Shown here piece after piece: positions 8,018-14,955 of a stretch of 40,169 nucleotides of DNA. Source of the DNA: Spirochaetaceae bacterium (GTDB taxonomy: Bacteria > Spirochaetota > Spirochaetia > Treponematales > Breznakiellaceae); assembly GCA_031256905.1 (NCBI GenBank), contig JAIRPY010000094.1, forward strand, positions 1 through 40,169. The letters run 5' to 3'. Below the pieces are notes generated by a model. The model did not search any database and was not told the DNA's origin. It saw only the letters and a program-made list of their open reading frames with translations. Both the position numbers and the translations under genes were made by a program. Numbering within the stretch: position 1 is the first letter of the stretch; every line of letters starts with the position of its first letter.

Positions 8018-9252
8018 TCCGGAAGCCCTGAAAATAATTTGACGATAATATCCCGGTTATCCAAAAGGGAACTGAGAGAAAGGCCCTGGTGCAATCGGGA
8101 TATAGTTTGGGCAAAGAGTTTTGTGATATTCACGTTGATATACCATTCCCGTTTGAGCACTTCTTCATGGTAAATCGCGTTGGTGCCGATAATCCGGTAA
8201 AAAAAGCCCTGAATATAGGCTTCATCGAAGTATGAAATCGCATTTCCCGAAAACAAAGGCAGGCTGATGGCGGCTAATACTTTGCCCGCGCCCTGTTCTT
8301 TCAAAAATTGCATGGCTTTAAGCAAGGTTCCTCCGGTTCCAAGCATATCATCCGCCATAAGTACGGTTTTACCCTTTACATTACCCAGCAGTTTCAGTTC
8401 TCCGATGTTGTTATCCATTGCGTCTTTGGACACTCGGGAATAATCTCGTTCTTTGTAGAGTAAAGCCAAGGGCTTCTTGAGAGCTGTGGCGTAGAATTTA
8501 TTACGGTCCACCGCGCCGGTATCCGGGGAGACCACGACAAAATCGTCGTTGAGGATCCCCGGAATTTGAGAAAGGGTCCGGATAATCTGATAACTGGCAT
8601 GAAGATTTTCAACCCGCATATAATTAAAGGCGTTGCCGATTTCCCTGGAATGAATATCCAAAGTGATGATGCGGTTTACCCCGAGGGATTCCAGAATTTT
8701 TCCGACCCGGCTGGCGGTAAGGCCCTCCCGGCCCTTTTTTTTGTGTTGCCGCGCGTAGGGGTAGACTGGGATGACCAAGGTGACTCGGTCCGCGCCGGCT
8801 TGTTTTACCGCGTCTACGGTAACGAAGAGGGTCATGAGGTGGTCGTTTATGGAAAGCACCTTTTTGAGTTCTCCTTCGTTAAAGGCGACGGGGTAGCGGT
8901 TTTCGACATCTTGGATGATGTAGACGTCCTTTCCTCGGATGGATTCGAGGATTTCCGCTTTTATTTCGCCGTTGGCGAAGAGGGAGAATCGGGCGGGGAC
9001 CTTAAACCGGGGGCATCGGAAGCCGGCGGTTTTATCGGAGCTCCGGTGAACCGGACTGAGGGCATCGCTGATAAAATTGATCTGTTGGGCCGCGGCCGTG
9101 GGGTCCATCGCGTATTGAACCGCCAATTCCGCGGTCCTGGCTTCAAAGTGATGACGGTATCCTCGCCGCAGATGGGTTGTAACTTCATCTGCGAAAACTT
9201 CGCCGCCGGGGCAGGCTATTACGGCAAGATTCGCCGGAGTGGAATAGTTCAT
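8014..9252 (-). CDS. prs: Ribose-phosphate pyrophosphokinase (PRPP synthetase), long form
   Basis: The enzyme makes PRPP from ribose 5-phosphate and ATP for nucleotide, His and Trp synthesis. The PRPP-binding loop VLMADDMLGTGGT lies at residues 297-309 and the substrate stretch TLDIHSREIGNAF follows residue 197. FANGEIKAEI and IRGKDVYIIQ (about 92-115) match the usual N-terminal core. At 412 residues it is about 95 longer than the common 315-residue enzyme. The extra length is mainly an N-terminal extension of about 50-60 residues and inserted segments, and I associate such long forms with spirochaetes. A promoter TTGCAT-17-TATAGC ends ten bases before the ATG, and no Shine-Dalgarno sequence is present. 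It is the first gene of the operon with the FGGY kinase and HAD phosphatase, and divergent from the CDF exporter. Confidence 0.93.
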   Translation of the reverse strand: MNYSTPANLAVIACPGGEVFADEVTTHLRRGYRHHFEARTAELAVQYAMDPTAAAQQINFISDALSPVHRSSDKTAGFRCPRFKVPARFSLFANGEIKAEILESIRGKDVYIIQDVENRYPVAFNEGELKKVLSINDHLMTLFVTVDAVKQAGADRVTLVIPVYPYARQHKKKGREGLTASRVGKILESLGVNRIITLDIHSREIGNAFNYMRVENLHASYQIIRTLSQIPGILNDDFVVVSPDTGAVDRNKFYATALKKPLALLYKERDYSRVSKDAMDNNIGELKLLGNVKGKTVLMADDMLGTGGTLLKAMQFLKEQGAGKVLAAISLPLFSGNAISYFDEAYIQGFFYRIIGTNAIYHEEVLKREWYINVNITKLFAQTISRLHQGLSLSSLLDNRDIIVKLFSGLPE

Positions 9253-9262
9253 GGGTTACATC

Positions 9263-9291
9263 GCTATAGCGCATTCCCTAAAAATATGCAA
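9263..9291 (-). promoter_or_regulatory. prs operon promoter, nearly leaderless
   Basis: TTGCAT (9286-9291), a 17-nt spacer and TATAGC (9263-9268) are seen on the minus strand. Ten bases separate the -10 from the ATG at 9252, so the leader would be only about 4 nt. No ribosome binding site fits in it. Confidence 0.6.
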
Positions 9292-9306
9292 GCCCCAAGC
9301 CTAGAC

Positions 9307-9336
9307 TTGACAAATCCTTCAGAGTCCGTTTATTTT
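9307..9336 (+). promoter_or_regulatory. CDF exporter promoter, predicted leaderless
   Basis: A perfect TTGACA (9307-9312) is followed after 18 nt by TATTTT (9331-9336), or after 17 nt by TTATTT. The ATG is at 9342, five bases after the -10, with no Shine-Dalgarno sequence. The same TATTTT -10 is used by the tRNA-Lys and hexokinase genes in this window. Confidence 0.65.
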
Positions 9337-9341
9337 TCAGT

Positions 9342-10196
9342 ATGGACAAAGCAAAAGCCGGTTACTTTGAAGGATTTATTTCGATAGGGGTGAATTCGGC
9401 GTTGTTTGCCCTGAAATTATGGGCGGGAATCCTCACGAACTCCCTGGCCCTGACCGCAGATGCCTGGCATACTTTTTCCGATTCGCTAAGCTCTCTGATT
9501 CTTATTATCGGGGTGAAACTTTCCTCAAAAAAAGCGGACCGGGAACATCCCTTCGGCCATGGCCGAATCGAGCATATTACCTCGCTTTTTATTGCTTTCT
9601 TCCTCGGCCTTATCGCCTATGAATTTTTAAAAACCGCGGCCGGGCAATTTATCCGCCGGGAATCCCCGGTTTACGGAAAAACCGCGCTGGCCGTTACGAG
9701 CCTTTCGATTATTGCGAAGGAACTCCTGGCCCAATACGCTTTTTCCATCGCCCGAAAAACCCAAAATCCCAGCGTAAGAGCCGACGGCTGGCATCACCGA
9801 AGCGACGCGCTGTCTTCCGTCGGGGTGTTAGCCGGCCTCTTGTTTGGGAAAAACCTGTGGTGGATAGACTCGGCCCTGGGCGGAGCTATAGCCTTCCTGC
9901 TGTTTTACACCGCCTATGGAATCATCAAAGCCAGTGCCGCGGCCCTGCTCGGCGAAGAGCCGGATCAAAATTTAATCGATCAGATAACTGAAGAGGTTAA
10001 GGGCCGATACAATCAGGATTTGGCTCTGCATCACTTTCATATACACAATTATGTGACCCATAAAGAATTGACTTTGCACATTCGTCTCGATAAAACCCTG
10101 AGCATCGACCAGGGCCATAGCATAGCGACCGATATTGAACATAAAATCGCGGAAAAGTTCGGGATTATCGCTACGGTTCATGTAGAACCTAACTAG
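9342..10196 (+). CDS. Cation diffusion facilitator (CDF) family metal exporter
   Basis: This 284-residue inner-membrane antiporter expels divalent metal (zinc, iron, manganese, cobalt or nickel class) in exchange for protons. The two site-A motifs are visible: ADAWHTFSDS (D40, H43, D47) in the second membrane helix and DGWHHRSDA in the fifth. Several further hydrophobic helices follow (for example SLFIAFFLGLIAYEF). The last ~80 residues are the soluble cytoplasmic domain, with the metal-associated stretch LHHFHIHNYV and the terminal histidine region VHVEPN. HxxxD in the fifth-helix site is compatible with several metals, so specificity is not assigned. The start ATG directly follows a strong promoter with no leader. 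A Met/His-rich 21-bp minisatellite begins about 85 bp after the stop. Confidence 0.92.
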   Translation: MDKAKAGYFEGFISIGVNSALFALKLWAGILTNSLALTADAWHTFSDSLSSLILIIGVKLSSKKADREHPFGHGRIEHITSLFIAFFLGLIAYEFLKTAAGQFIRRESPVYGKTALAVTSLSIIAKELLAQYAFSIARKTQNPSVRADGWHHRSDALSSVGVLAGLLFGKNLWWIDSALGGAIAFLLFYTAYGIIKASAAALLGEEPDQNLIDQITEEVKGRYNQDLALHHFHIHNYVTHKELTLHIRLDKTLSIDQGHSIATDIEHKIAEKFGIIATVHVEPN

Positions 10197-10261
10197 GTAT
10201 ATTTTCTTTTCGGTCCTTTTCGTCCTCCCAGGACTTCTAGGTCCGGGAGCCTCATAGCCTG

Positions 10262-10726
10262 ATGGGAAAGCCTCGTAGCCTGGGGGGAAAGCCCCACACC
10301 ATGATACGAAAACCTCATCCCATGGGGGGAAAGCCTCATCCCATGGGGGGAAAGCCTCATCCCATGGGGGGAAAGCCTCATCCCATGGGGGGAAAGGCTC
10401 ATCCCATGATACGAAAGCCCCACACCATGATACGAAAACCTCACACCATGGGGGGAAAGCCTCATCCCATGGGGGGAAAGCCTCATCCCATGAGGGGAAA
10501 GGCTCACACCATGGGGGGAAAGCCCCACACCATGATACGAAAACCTCACACCATGGGGGGAAAGCCTCATCCCATGAGGGGAAAGCCTCATCCCATGGGG
10601 AGAAAGGCTCACACCATGGGGGGAAAGGCTCATCCCATGGGGGGAAAGGCTCATCCCATGGGGGGAAAGCCTCATCCCATGGGGGGAAAGCCCCATAGCA
10701 GGGGTTCAGGGATGACTACAGGTTAG
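10262..10726 (+). CDS. Doubtful ORF across the minisatellite (His/Met/Lys heptapeptide repeats)
   Basis: If translated, this 154-residue frame would give about 20 copies of a heptapeptide of the type MGGKPHP, MIRKPHT or MGGKAHP. That is a basic, histidine- and methionine-rich chain with no hydrophobic core. Histidine recurs every seven residues, which could bind metal, and the metal exporter lies just upstream on the same strand in a different frame. No promoter or Shine-Dalgarno sequence is seen before the ATG at 10262. The opposite strand is equally open, so openness is expected from the repeat alone. I list it so the possibility is recorded, not as a confident gene. Confidence 0.15.
   Translation: MGKPRSLGGKPHTMIRKPHPMGGKPHPMGGKPHPMGGKPHPMGGKAHPMIRKPHTMIRKPHTMGGKPHPMGGKPHPMRGKAHTMGGKPHTMIRKPHTMGGKPHPMRGKPHPMGRKAHTMGGKAHPMGGKAHPMGGKPHPMGGKPHSRGSGMTTG
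10280..10699. repeat. 21-bp minisatellite, 20 tandem units
   Basis: Twenty units of exactly 21 bp run without interruption, with degenerate flanks from about 10240. The commonest unit starts ATGGGGGG and ends CATCCC, so each junction forms the 8-bp palindrome CCCATGGG. Variation is modular. Bases 4-8 are GGGGG, ATACG or AGGGG; the middle is AAGCCT, AAGCCC, AAACCT or AAGGCT; the end is CATCCC or CACACC. Because 21 is a multiple of three and the unit has no stop, one frame stays open on each strand. The plus frame (10262-10726) would give M-G-G-K-P-H-P heptapeptides and the minus frame (10696-10193) M-R-L-S-P-H-G heptapeptides. Neither has a ribosome site. The array lies between two convergent genes. 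Confidence 0.95.
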
Positions 10727-10735
10727 GGAGAAGAG

Positions 10736-12862
10736 CTATTCGGCTTTGAATTTGGAAAGTTCGGATTGGAGGAGGTCGATAGAACGTTTTGTTTCGCCGC
10801 TTATGGCGTTGACTTGGAGGACGGCCTGGTTAATTTTTTCCGCTTCTTTGGCCATTTCATTCATGCTGTCGGAGATTTCTGCGGTTCCTTGTTCTAAGGT
10901 TCGGCATTCGCCGCCGATTTCTCGGCCTCCTTGCCGCATTCGGGTGAAACTTTCCTTAATAGTTTGGGTTCCTTCGGTGAGGCGGGTGACGGCTTCCAGA
11001 ATCTGCTTGCTTCCGAGGTCCTGTTCTTCCATTGCGCTTCGGACCGCGCTCTCCTGGGCCGATACGGTTCTCACCCCTTGGTCGATAGCCTCAAAACGTT
11101 CGAGCACCCCCGCGGCGGCCGTAGATATTTTGTCAATCGAGGTCTTGATTTCCTTCAAAACTCCGGCGATGGTCTTTGATTGTTTCGAGGAAGATTCCGC
11201 GAGTTTTCGGATTTCTTCGGCCACGACCGCGAAACCCTTCCCGGATTCCCCGGCATGGGCCGCTTCAATAGCGGCATTCATCGAAAGCAGGTTGGTTTGG
11301 CTGGCGATATTCGCCATCACCGAGGTAATGCCGATAAGGCCCTCCGATTCTTTCGCCACATTTTGCATTTCCCCGGCAATGCCGCTCAAACCGGTTCGGC
11401 CGCTTTCGGCCGCGGCGGATAAGTTTTCCATATTTTTCGCGTTGCCTATCAAAGTTCGGGCCACATTGGCGATATTTGAAACCATTTCTTCGACCGCCGC
11501 GGAGGATTTGGCTATATCTTCGGCTTGAGTTTCAATATGTTTCCCCAAGTTTTCAATAACGCCGTCAATATCCCCGATAACCTTAGCAGTCTTGTCTACG
11601 TTTTTCCCCTGGGTTTGGGTTTGCCGCTCCACATTGCCGATACTAGCGGTAATTTCTTTGACGGCCAAGGCGGTTTCGTCCATGTTTTCCGCGAGCTTTC
11701 CCCCGATTTCCCCAAGACCCGCGGCCTGAACCTTCACCTGCCGGATAAGTTCCTGAATAGAATCAAGAATCTTGTTGAAGTAAGTTCCCATGGCGCCGAT
11801 TTCATCATTACTGTAGATTCTAAGCCGTTTAGTAAGGTCTCCTTCTCCTTCGGAAATGTCTTTCATGCGATCCGCTACTCGGTTGATGCGCCGGGAAAGA
11901 CTGTTGGACACCAGGTAAATGCACCCCGCCGCAACCACCGCCGCCCCGGCAATAAAAAGAAGCGCGAAATGAACGAGTTTTACCAAAGGCGCCCGGACCG
12001 TTTTGAGGTCCGCCATGGCAAGAATAAGATAAGGATTCTTTGCAGTCCCCACAGTAAAGGGATAAGCCACCCAAATAGCATCCTTGGAGGTGAAGGCGGT
12101 CGAGTCCTTTCGGGCAATGAGCCGAGGGATTATGTCCGCTCCCGCGCTGGGAAAGGACGCGCTGGTTCCTTGGGAGAAGGGTTTGCCGAGCATATCGTCT
12201 TGGTAGTGGGCGCAGATGGTTCCATCGCCGGCGACTACCGCGACATGGCCGGTTTGATAGGGCCGAAGACCCGCAACATAAGGCTGAAGAGGACCAATAT
12301 TCACCTGCATTCCCACAACCCCCAGGACCTTTCCCCGGACAATAATAGCAGATCGGACTTCGATAATCAGCGCGTTTTTGCCCTGCCTATTCATCGTCAT
12401 CGGGAAACTGACGAAGTCGTTTTGGTCCGTTTCCGCGAGGACCTGCTGGTACCCCGGGTAGGTCTCCGGGGTAATAATCTCGTTTAGGTGGCTGTAATAG
12501 GGGATAAACTCCGCATCTTCTTCGTCGATGACGCCTTTATGCCAGAAAGCGTACATTCCAGTTATATTTTCATCGGATTTGAGGATATTCCGCAGGATGT
12601 CGGTAAACTCGGTGCGGCGGATTTCGGGATAGACCTGTTCGTAGCCGCTCATAATGACAGAAAGAGCTTTGGTTTTTTCAAGGTAGGCTTTGTAATACTC
12701 GGTAACTTTGGCGGCGTAGAGGGCGGCTTGGCTGGTCATATCTTGCAGGATGACCCGGTCCTGCATTTTCGCTCCCTGGAAGAAGAGGACGACTATAATG
12801 ACCGCTATAAGGGTCAAAGTTAGAAGCGAATTGGTAAGGGTAAGCCGGTATTTGAACTTCAT
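10736..12862 (-). CDS. Methyl-accepting chemotaxis protein with dCache-type sensor
   Basis: This membrane chemoreceptor signals to CheA/CheW. After the chosen start (ATG at 12862, preceded by GGGAG at good spacing) a first membrane helix covers about residues 8-30. A periplasmic sensor domain of about 270 residues follows, of dCache type: it contains [12 protein letters not shown]-like and YPGYQQV segments and ends at [11 protein letters not shown]. The second membrane helix is near 300-323, then a HAMP domain and a long helical signalling hairpin. The conserved tip is present ([20 protein letters not shown], then [18 protein letters not shown]). The ligand is unknown. An upstream in-frame ATG at 12901 is less likely because the Shine-Dalgarno sequence sits before 12862. 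It is divergent from the methyltransferase operon. Confidence 0.94.
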   Translation of the reverse strand: MKFKYRLTLTNSLLTLTLIAVIIVVLFFQGAKMQDRVILQDMTSQAALYAAKVTEYYKAYLEKTKALSVIMSGYEQVYPEIRRTEFTDILRNILKSDENITGMYAFWHKGVIDEEDAEFIPYYSHLNEIITPETYPGYQQVLAETDQNDFVSFPMTMNRQGKNALIIEVRSAIIVRGKVLGVVGMQVNIGPLQPYVAGLRPYQTGHVAVVAGDGTICAHYQDDMLGKPFSQGTSASFPSAGADIIPRLIARKDSTAFTSKDAIWVAYPFTVGTAKNPYLILAMADLKTVRAPLVKLVHFALLFIAGAAVVAAGCIYLVSNSLSRRINRVADRMKDISEGEGDLTKRLRIYSNDEIGAMGTYFNKILDSIQELIRQVKVQAAGLGEIGGKLAENMDETALAVKEITASIGNVERQTQTQGKNVDKTAKVIGDIDGVIENLGKHIETQAEDIAKSSAAVEEMVSNIANVARTLIGNAKNMENLSAAAESGRTGLSGIAGEMQNVAKESEGLIGITSVMANIASQTNLLSMNAAIEAAHAGESGKGFAVVAEEIRKLAESSSKQSKTIAGVLKEIKTSIDKISTAAAGVLERFEAIDQGVRTVSAQESAVRSAMEEQDLGSKQILEAVTRLTEGTQTIKESFTRMRQGGREIGGECRTLEQGTAEISDSMNEMAKEAEKINQAVLQVNAISGETKRSIDLLQSELSKFKAE

Positions 12863-12879
12863 GGTTTCTCCCAAAAGAG

Positions 12880-12909
12880 GATATACAAGAGTGTCTAACA
12901 TTTTTTCAA
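12880..12909 (-). promoter_or_regulatory. Probable promoter of the chemoreceptor gene
   Basis: On the minus strand TTGAAA (12904-12909), 18 nt and TATATC (12880-12885) lie upstream of the GGGAG ribosome site and the ATG at 12862. The match is moderate. A second possibility, using TTGACT further upstream, lacks a good -10. Confidence 0.4.
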
Positions 12910-12960
12910 TTTAGTCAATCTTTTTATCCGTTAATTACAATTACAAATTTTTTAAAAGGT

Positions 12961-12989
12961 TTGCATTTAAAGTAATTGTATGGTAGAAT
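12961..12989 (+). promoter_or_regulatory. Promoter of the methyltransferase-corrinoid protein operon
   Basis: TTGCAT (12961-12966), a 17-nt spacer and TAGAAT (12984-12989) with an extended TGG just before it. The predicted start near 12996 gives a leader of about 20 nt that contains AGGAG before the ATG at 13016. This argues against the longer in-frame start at 12980, which would lie upstream of the transcript. Confidence 0.65.
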
Positions 12990-13015
12990 ACTTTAAAAAG
13001 CTGGTAGGAGAAAAG

Positions 13016-13825
13016 ATGCTCATAATAGGTGAAAAAATAAACGGGTCCATACCTTCGGTGGCCCGGGGGATTGCCGAGAAAAACGGCGATATGATTCGGG
13101 ACTTGGCGAAACGGCAGGCCGATGCAGGCGCGGCGTTTATCGATGTATGCGCTTCGGTGCCGCCTTCTGCGGAACTTGAAACCCTGCATTGGCTCATTGA
13201 TATGGTTCAGAGCGTAACCGATAGGCCCATCGCTATTGACAGTCCCAGCGCGCACATCTGCGCGGAAGCGATTCGGTTCTGCAAAAGACCGGGCCTGATC
13301 AATTCGGTTTCTATGGAAGGGGACAAAATCGATAAAATTTTCCCCTTGATTGCTGATACGTCTTGGGAATGCATCGCTTTGCTCTGCGACGATACGGAAA
13401 TTTCCAAAACCGTGGAAAAACGGCTGAGCGTTTTCGAGAAAATTATGCAAAAAGCCCAGGAATACCGCATCCCGGCGAACCGGCTTCACATTGATCCTTT
13501 GGTGCAGATGCTTTGCACTTCGGAGGACGGCATCCTCTCGATCCTCGAGGCCCTGCGGGAAATCAAGAAACGGTATCCGAAGATTCACATTACCGGCGGG
13601 GCCAGCAATATTTCCTTCAATCTGCCTATGCGCAGGTACATAAACCAGGGGTTCATCGTTCTTTCCATGAGCGCGGGTATGGACAGCGCGATTCTTGACC
13701 CTCTGAATCGGGATCTGATGGGGCTGATTTACGCCGCGGAAGCCCTCCTCGGGCAGGACGAATTTTGCATGGAATACATCGGCGCGTTCCGAGCCGGCCT
13801 TTTCGGGAACGAAAAACGTTCATAA
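13016..13825 (+). CDS. Methyltetrahydrofolate:corrinoid methyltransferase (pterin-binding, AcsE/MtvA class)
   Basis: The 269-residue TIM-barrel protein transfers methyl groups between a corrinoid protein and tetrahydrofolate. The pterin-binding family is recognised from MLIIGEKINGSIP at the N-terminus, ADAGAAFIDVCASVPP, PIAIDSPS, LINSVSMEGDK, HIDPLVQ and ITGGASNISFNLP. These correspond to strand-end motifs of AcsE, MetH pterin and O-demethylase MT2 proteins. The ATG at 13016 has an ideal AGGAG five bases upstream. The corrinoid protein follows after 49 bp in the same operon. There is no MT1 (substrate-specific) methyltransferase or activating protein beside it. It could serve the Wood-Ljungdahl pathway, O-demethylation or methylamine use, and the sequence does not decide which. 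Confidence 0.9.
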   Translation: MLIIGEKINGSIPSVARGIAEKNGDMIRDLAKRQADAGAAFIDVCASVPPSAELETLHWLIDMVQSVTDRPIAIDSPSAHICAEAIRFCKRPGLINSVSMEGDKIDKIFPLIADTSWECIALLCDDTEISKTVEKRLSVFEKIMQKAQEYRIPANRLHIDPLVQMLCTSEDGILSILEALREIKKRYPKIHITGGASNISFNLPMRRYINQGFIVLSMSAGMDSAILDPLNRDLMGLIYAAEALLGQDEFCMEYIGAFRAGLFGNEKRS

Positions 13826-13866
13826 ATATTTTATAAATATTAAGGAATATTTTATAAATATTAAGG
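13825..13866 (+). repeat. Tandem 21-bp duplication carrying two ribosome binding sites
   Basis: Two head-to-tail copies (13825-13845 and 13846-13866) of an AT-rich 21-mer beginning AATATTTTATAAATATT and ending AAGG lie between the methyltransferase stop and the corrinoid protein start. Each copy holds the inverted repeat AATATT-TTATA-AATATT and an AAGGA. The second AAGGA, extended to AAGGAG, is correctly placed before the ATG at 13875. The first lies 21 nt further up and could only act as a standby site. Confidence 0.9.
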
Positions 13867-13874
13867 AGAAATAT

Positions 13875-14507
13875 ATGACTAAAATTCAGGAAATCGCTCA
13901 AGCCGTTGAAGCGGGAAAATCCAAGATTGTCGGCGGTTTGGTAGAAGAAGCTCTTGCGGAAGGCCTCGATCCGGTCAAGATTTTAAACGAAGGCATGATC
14001 GGAGCCATGGACGTCGTAGGAGAGAAATTTAAACGGTCCGAAATTTTCGTACCCGAAATGCTGGTCGCGGCCCGGGCAATGAAAAAAGGCGTGGAAGTGC
14101 TGAAACCAAAACTCGCAGGAAAGGCCAACGTCGGCCTGGGCAAGTGCATCATCGGCACCGTCGCCGGAGATATGCACGACATCGGCAAAAACCTCGTCTG
14201 CATGATGATCGAAAGTACGGGCTTCGAGGTAATCGACTTGGGCGTCGACGTATCTTCAGAAAAATTTATCGACGCCCTGAAAAAAAACCCGGACGCCAAA
14301 ATCCTCGGCCTTTCGGCTCTGCTTACCACCACCATGCCGGCCATCAAGCAAACCATCGAAGCCGTTAACGCCGCAGGCCTAACGGGTTTCAAGATTATCA
14401 TCGGCGGCGCGCCGGTTACCGCAGATTACGCCAAACAAGTCGGCGCCGACGGCTACTCTCCCGACGCCGCCAGCGCGGCGGCCCTCGCAAAACAGCTGGT
14501 CGCCTAG
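13875..14507 (+). CDS. Corrinoid protein of a methyltransferase system (MtbC/MttC type)
   Basis: The 210-residue protein carries a cobalamin cofactor and shuttles its methyl group between methyltransferases. Residues 1-85 are the helical cap domain (for example GMIGAMDVVGEKFKRSE). Residues from about 90 form the Rossmann-like B12 domain with GDMHDIGKN at 98-106. His101 is the lower cobalt ligand, and later SALLTTTMP and IIIGGAPVT complete the nucleotide-tail site. All hallmark residues are present, in contrast to the paralogue at 26466-27128. It is the second gene of the operon with the pterin-binding methyltransferase and has a strong AAGGAG ribosome site. The specific donor (methoxyarene, methylamine or other) is not apparent because no MT1 gene is adjacent. 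Confidence 0.94.
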   Translation: MTKIQEIAQAVEAGKSKIVGGLVEEALAEGLDPVKILNEGMIGAMDVVGEKFKRSEIFVPEMLVAARAMKKGVEVLKPKLAGKANVGLGKCIIGTVAGDMHDIGKNLVCMMIESTGFEVIDLGVDVSSEKFIDALKKNPDAKILGLSALLTTTMPAIKQTIEAVNAAGLTGFKIIIGGAPVTADYAKQVGADGYSPDAASAAALAKQLVA

Positions 14508-14516
14508 CCCTTAACC

Positions 14517-14536
14517 CGGCGCGCGGCCGCGCGCCG
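14517..14536. terminator. Perfect 20-bp GC palindrome between convergent genes
   Basis: CGGCGCGCGG is followed immediately by its exact reverse complement, 20 bp entirely of G and C. It sits 10 bp after the corrinoid protein stop and 5 bp before the stop of the convergent DUF6941-like gene. It could act as a bidirectional transcription end, but no T run follows on either strand, so intrinsic termination is uncertain. Confidence 0.5.
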
Positions 14537-14541
14537 TAAAT

Positions 14542-14928
14542 TTACCCTTTCCGGACGTGCAGGGGAATTGAACTGAGGATTTTTTCATCGATATAAAGAA
14601 TGAAATTGACGACTCCGCTGGTTTTAAATCGAAGATTCGTAATACTGAAAACGAGATGCGATACCGCGGTGGCGTTGCCGACTCCCTTTACGTCTACATT
14701 GCCGTTTATGGTATCCATGTTCATTTCGCCGTTGAGATCCCGGGTTTCGATCCGGAAAGTATGGGATGAAAATTCCCAAATATCAAAGCGAATCCTAATC
14801 ACCACCGATAACTGGGGATGAATACAGGGAAAATTACGGGAAATAATCGTATCAAAGGTGCCGACAATAGTTAGTTTGCCCCCATTTTCTTGGGCGTAAT
14901 CGCAAAAGGTAAACAATTCTATCTTCAT
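14542..14928 (-). CDS. DUF6941-like small beta-rich protein
   Basis: The 128-residue protein resembles the uncharacterised family DUF6941. It begins with the typical LFTFCDYAQENGGKLTIVG-type opening, followed by FDTI and alternating strands suggesting a small beta-sandwich. No signal peptide, membrane segment or catalytic motif is visible. It follows the phospholipase-like gene by 27 bp on the same strand and could be cotranscribed with it. It also has its own possible extended -10 (TGGTATGAT) ending exactly six bases before the ATG, and lacks a Shine-Dalgarno sequence. Function is unknown. Confidence 0.75.
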   Translation of the reverse strand: MKIELFTFCDYAQENGGKLTIVGTFDTIISRNFPCIHPQLSVVIRIRFDIWEFSSHTFRIETRDLNGEMNMDTINGNVDVKGVGNATAVSHLVFSITNLRFKTSGVVNFILYIDEKILSSIPLHVRKG

Positions 14929-14934
14929 ACATCA

Positions 14935-14940
14935 ATCATA
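14935..14940 (-). promoter_or_regulatory. Extended -10 element six nt before the DUF6941-like start
   Basis: TATGAT preceded by TGG (extended -10) is followed by six bases and the ATG at 14928. No clear -35 is visible. It follows the leaderless pattern seen at other genes here but may be fortuitous, since the gene lies within a probable operon. Confidence 0.4.
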
Positions 14941-14955
14941 CCAAAAATTTCGGTT

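Noticed and set aside
10193-10696. 167-residue minus-strand ORF of Ser-Pro-His-Gly heptapeptides
   Set aside because: The frame is open only because the repeat unit has no stop. There is no ribosome site, and the plus strand is equally open.
10280-10699. The regular 21-bp repeats as a CRISPR array
   Set aside because: The units are directly adjacent with no unique spacers, and no cas genes are nearby. It is a tandem minisatellite.
11525-12487. 320-residue plus-strand ORF opposite the chemoreceptor
   Set aside because: It lacks any recognisable domain or start signal, and the chemoreceptor on the minus strand is unmistakable.
12980-13015. Upstream start of the methyltransferase
   Set aside because: It overlaps the -10 element and lacks a ribosome site, while the ATG at 13016 has AGGAG at ideal spacing.
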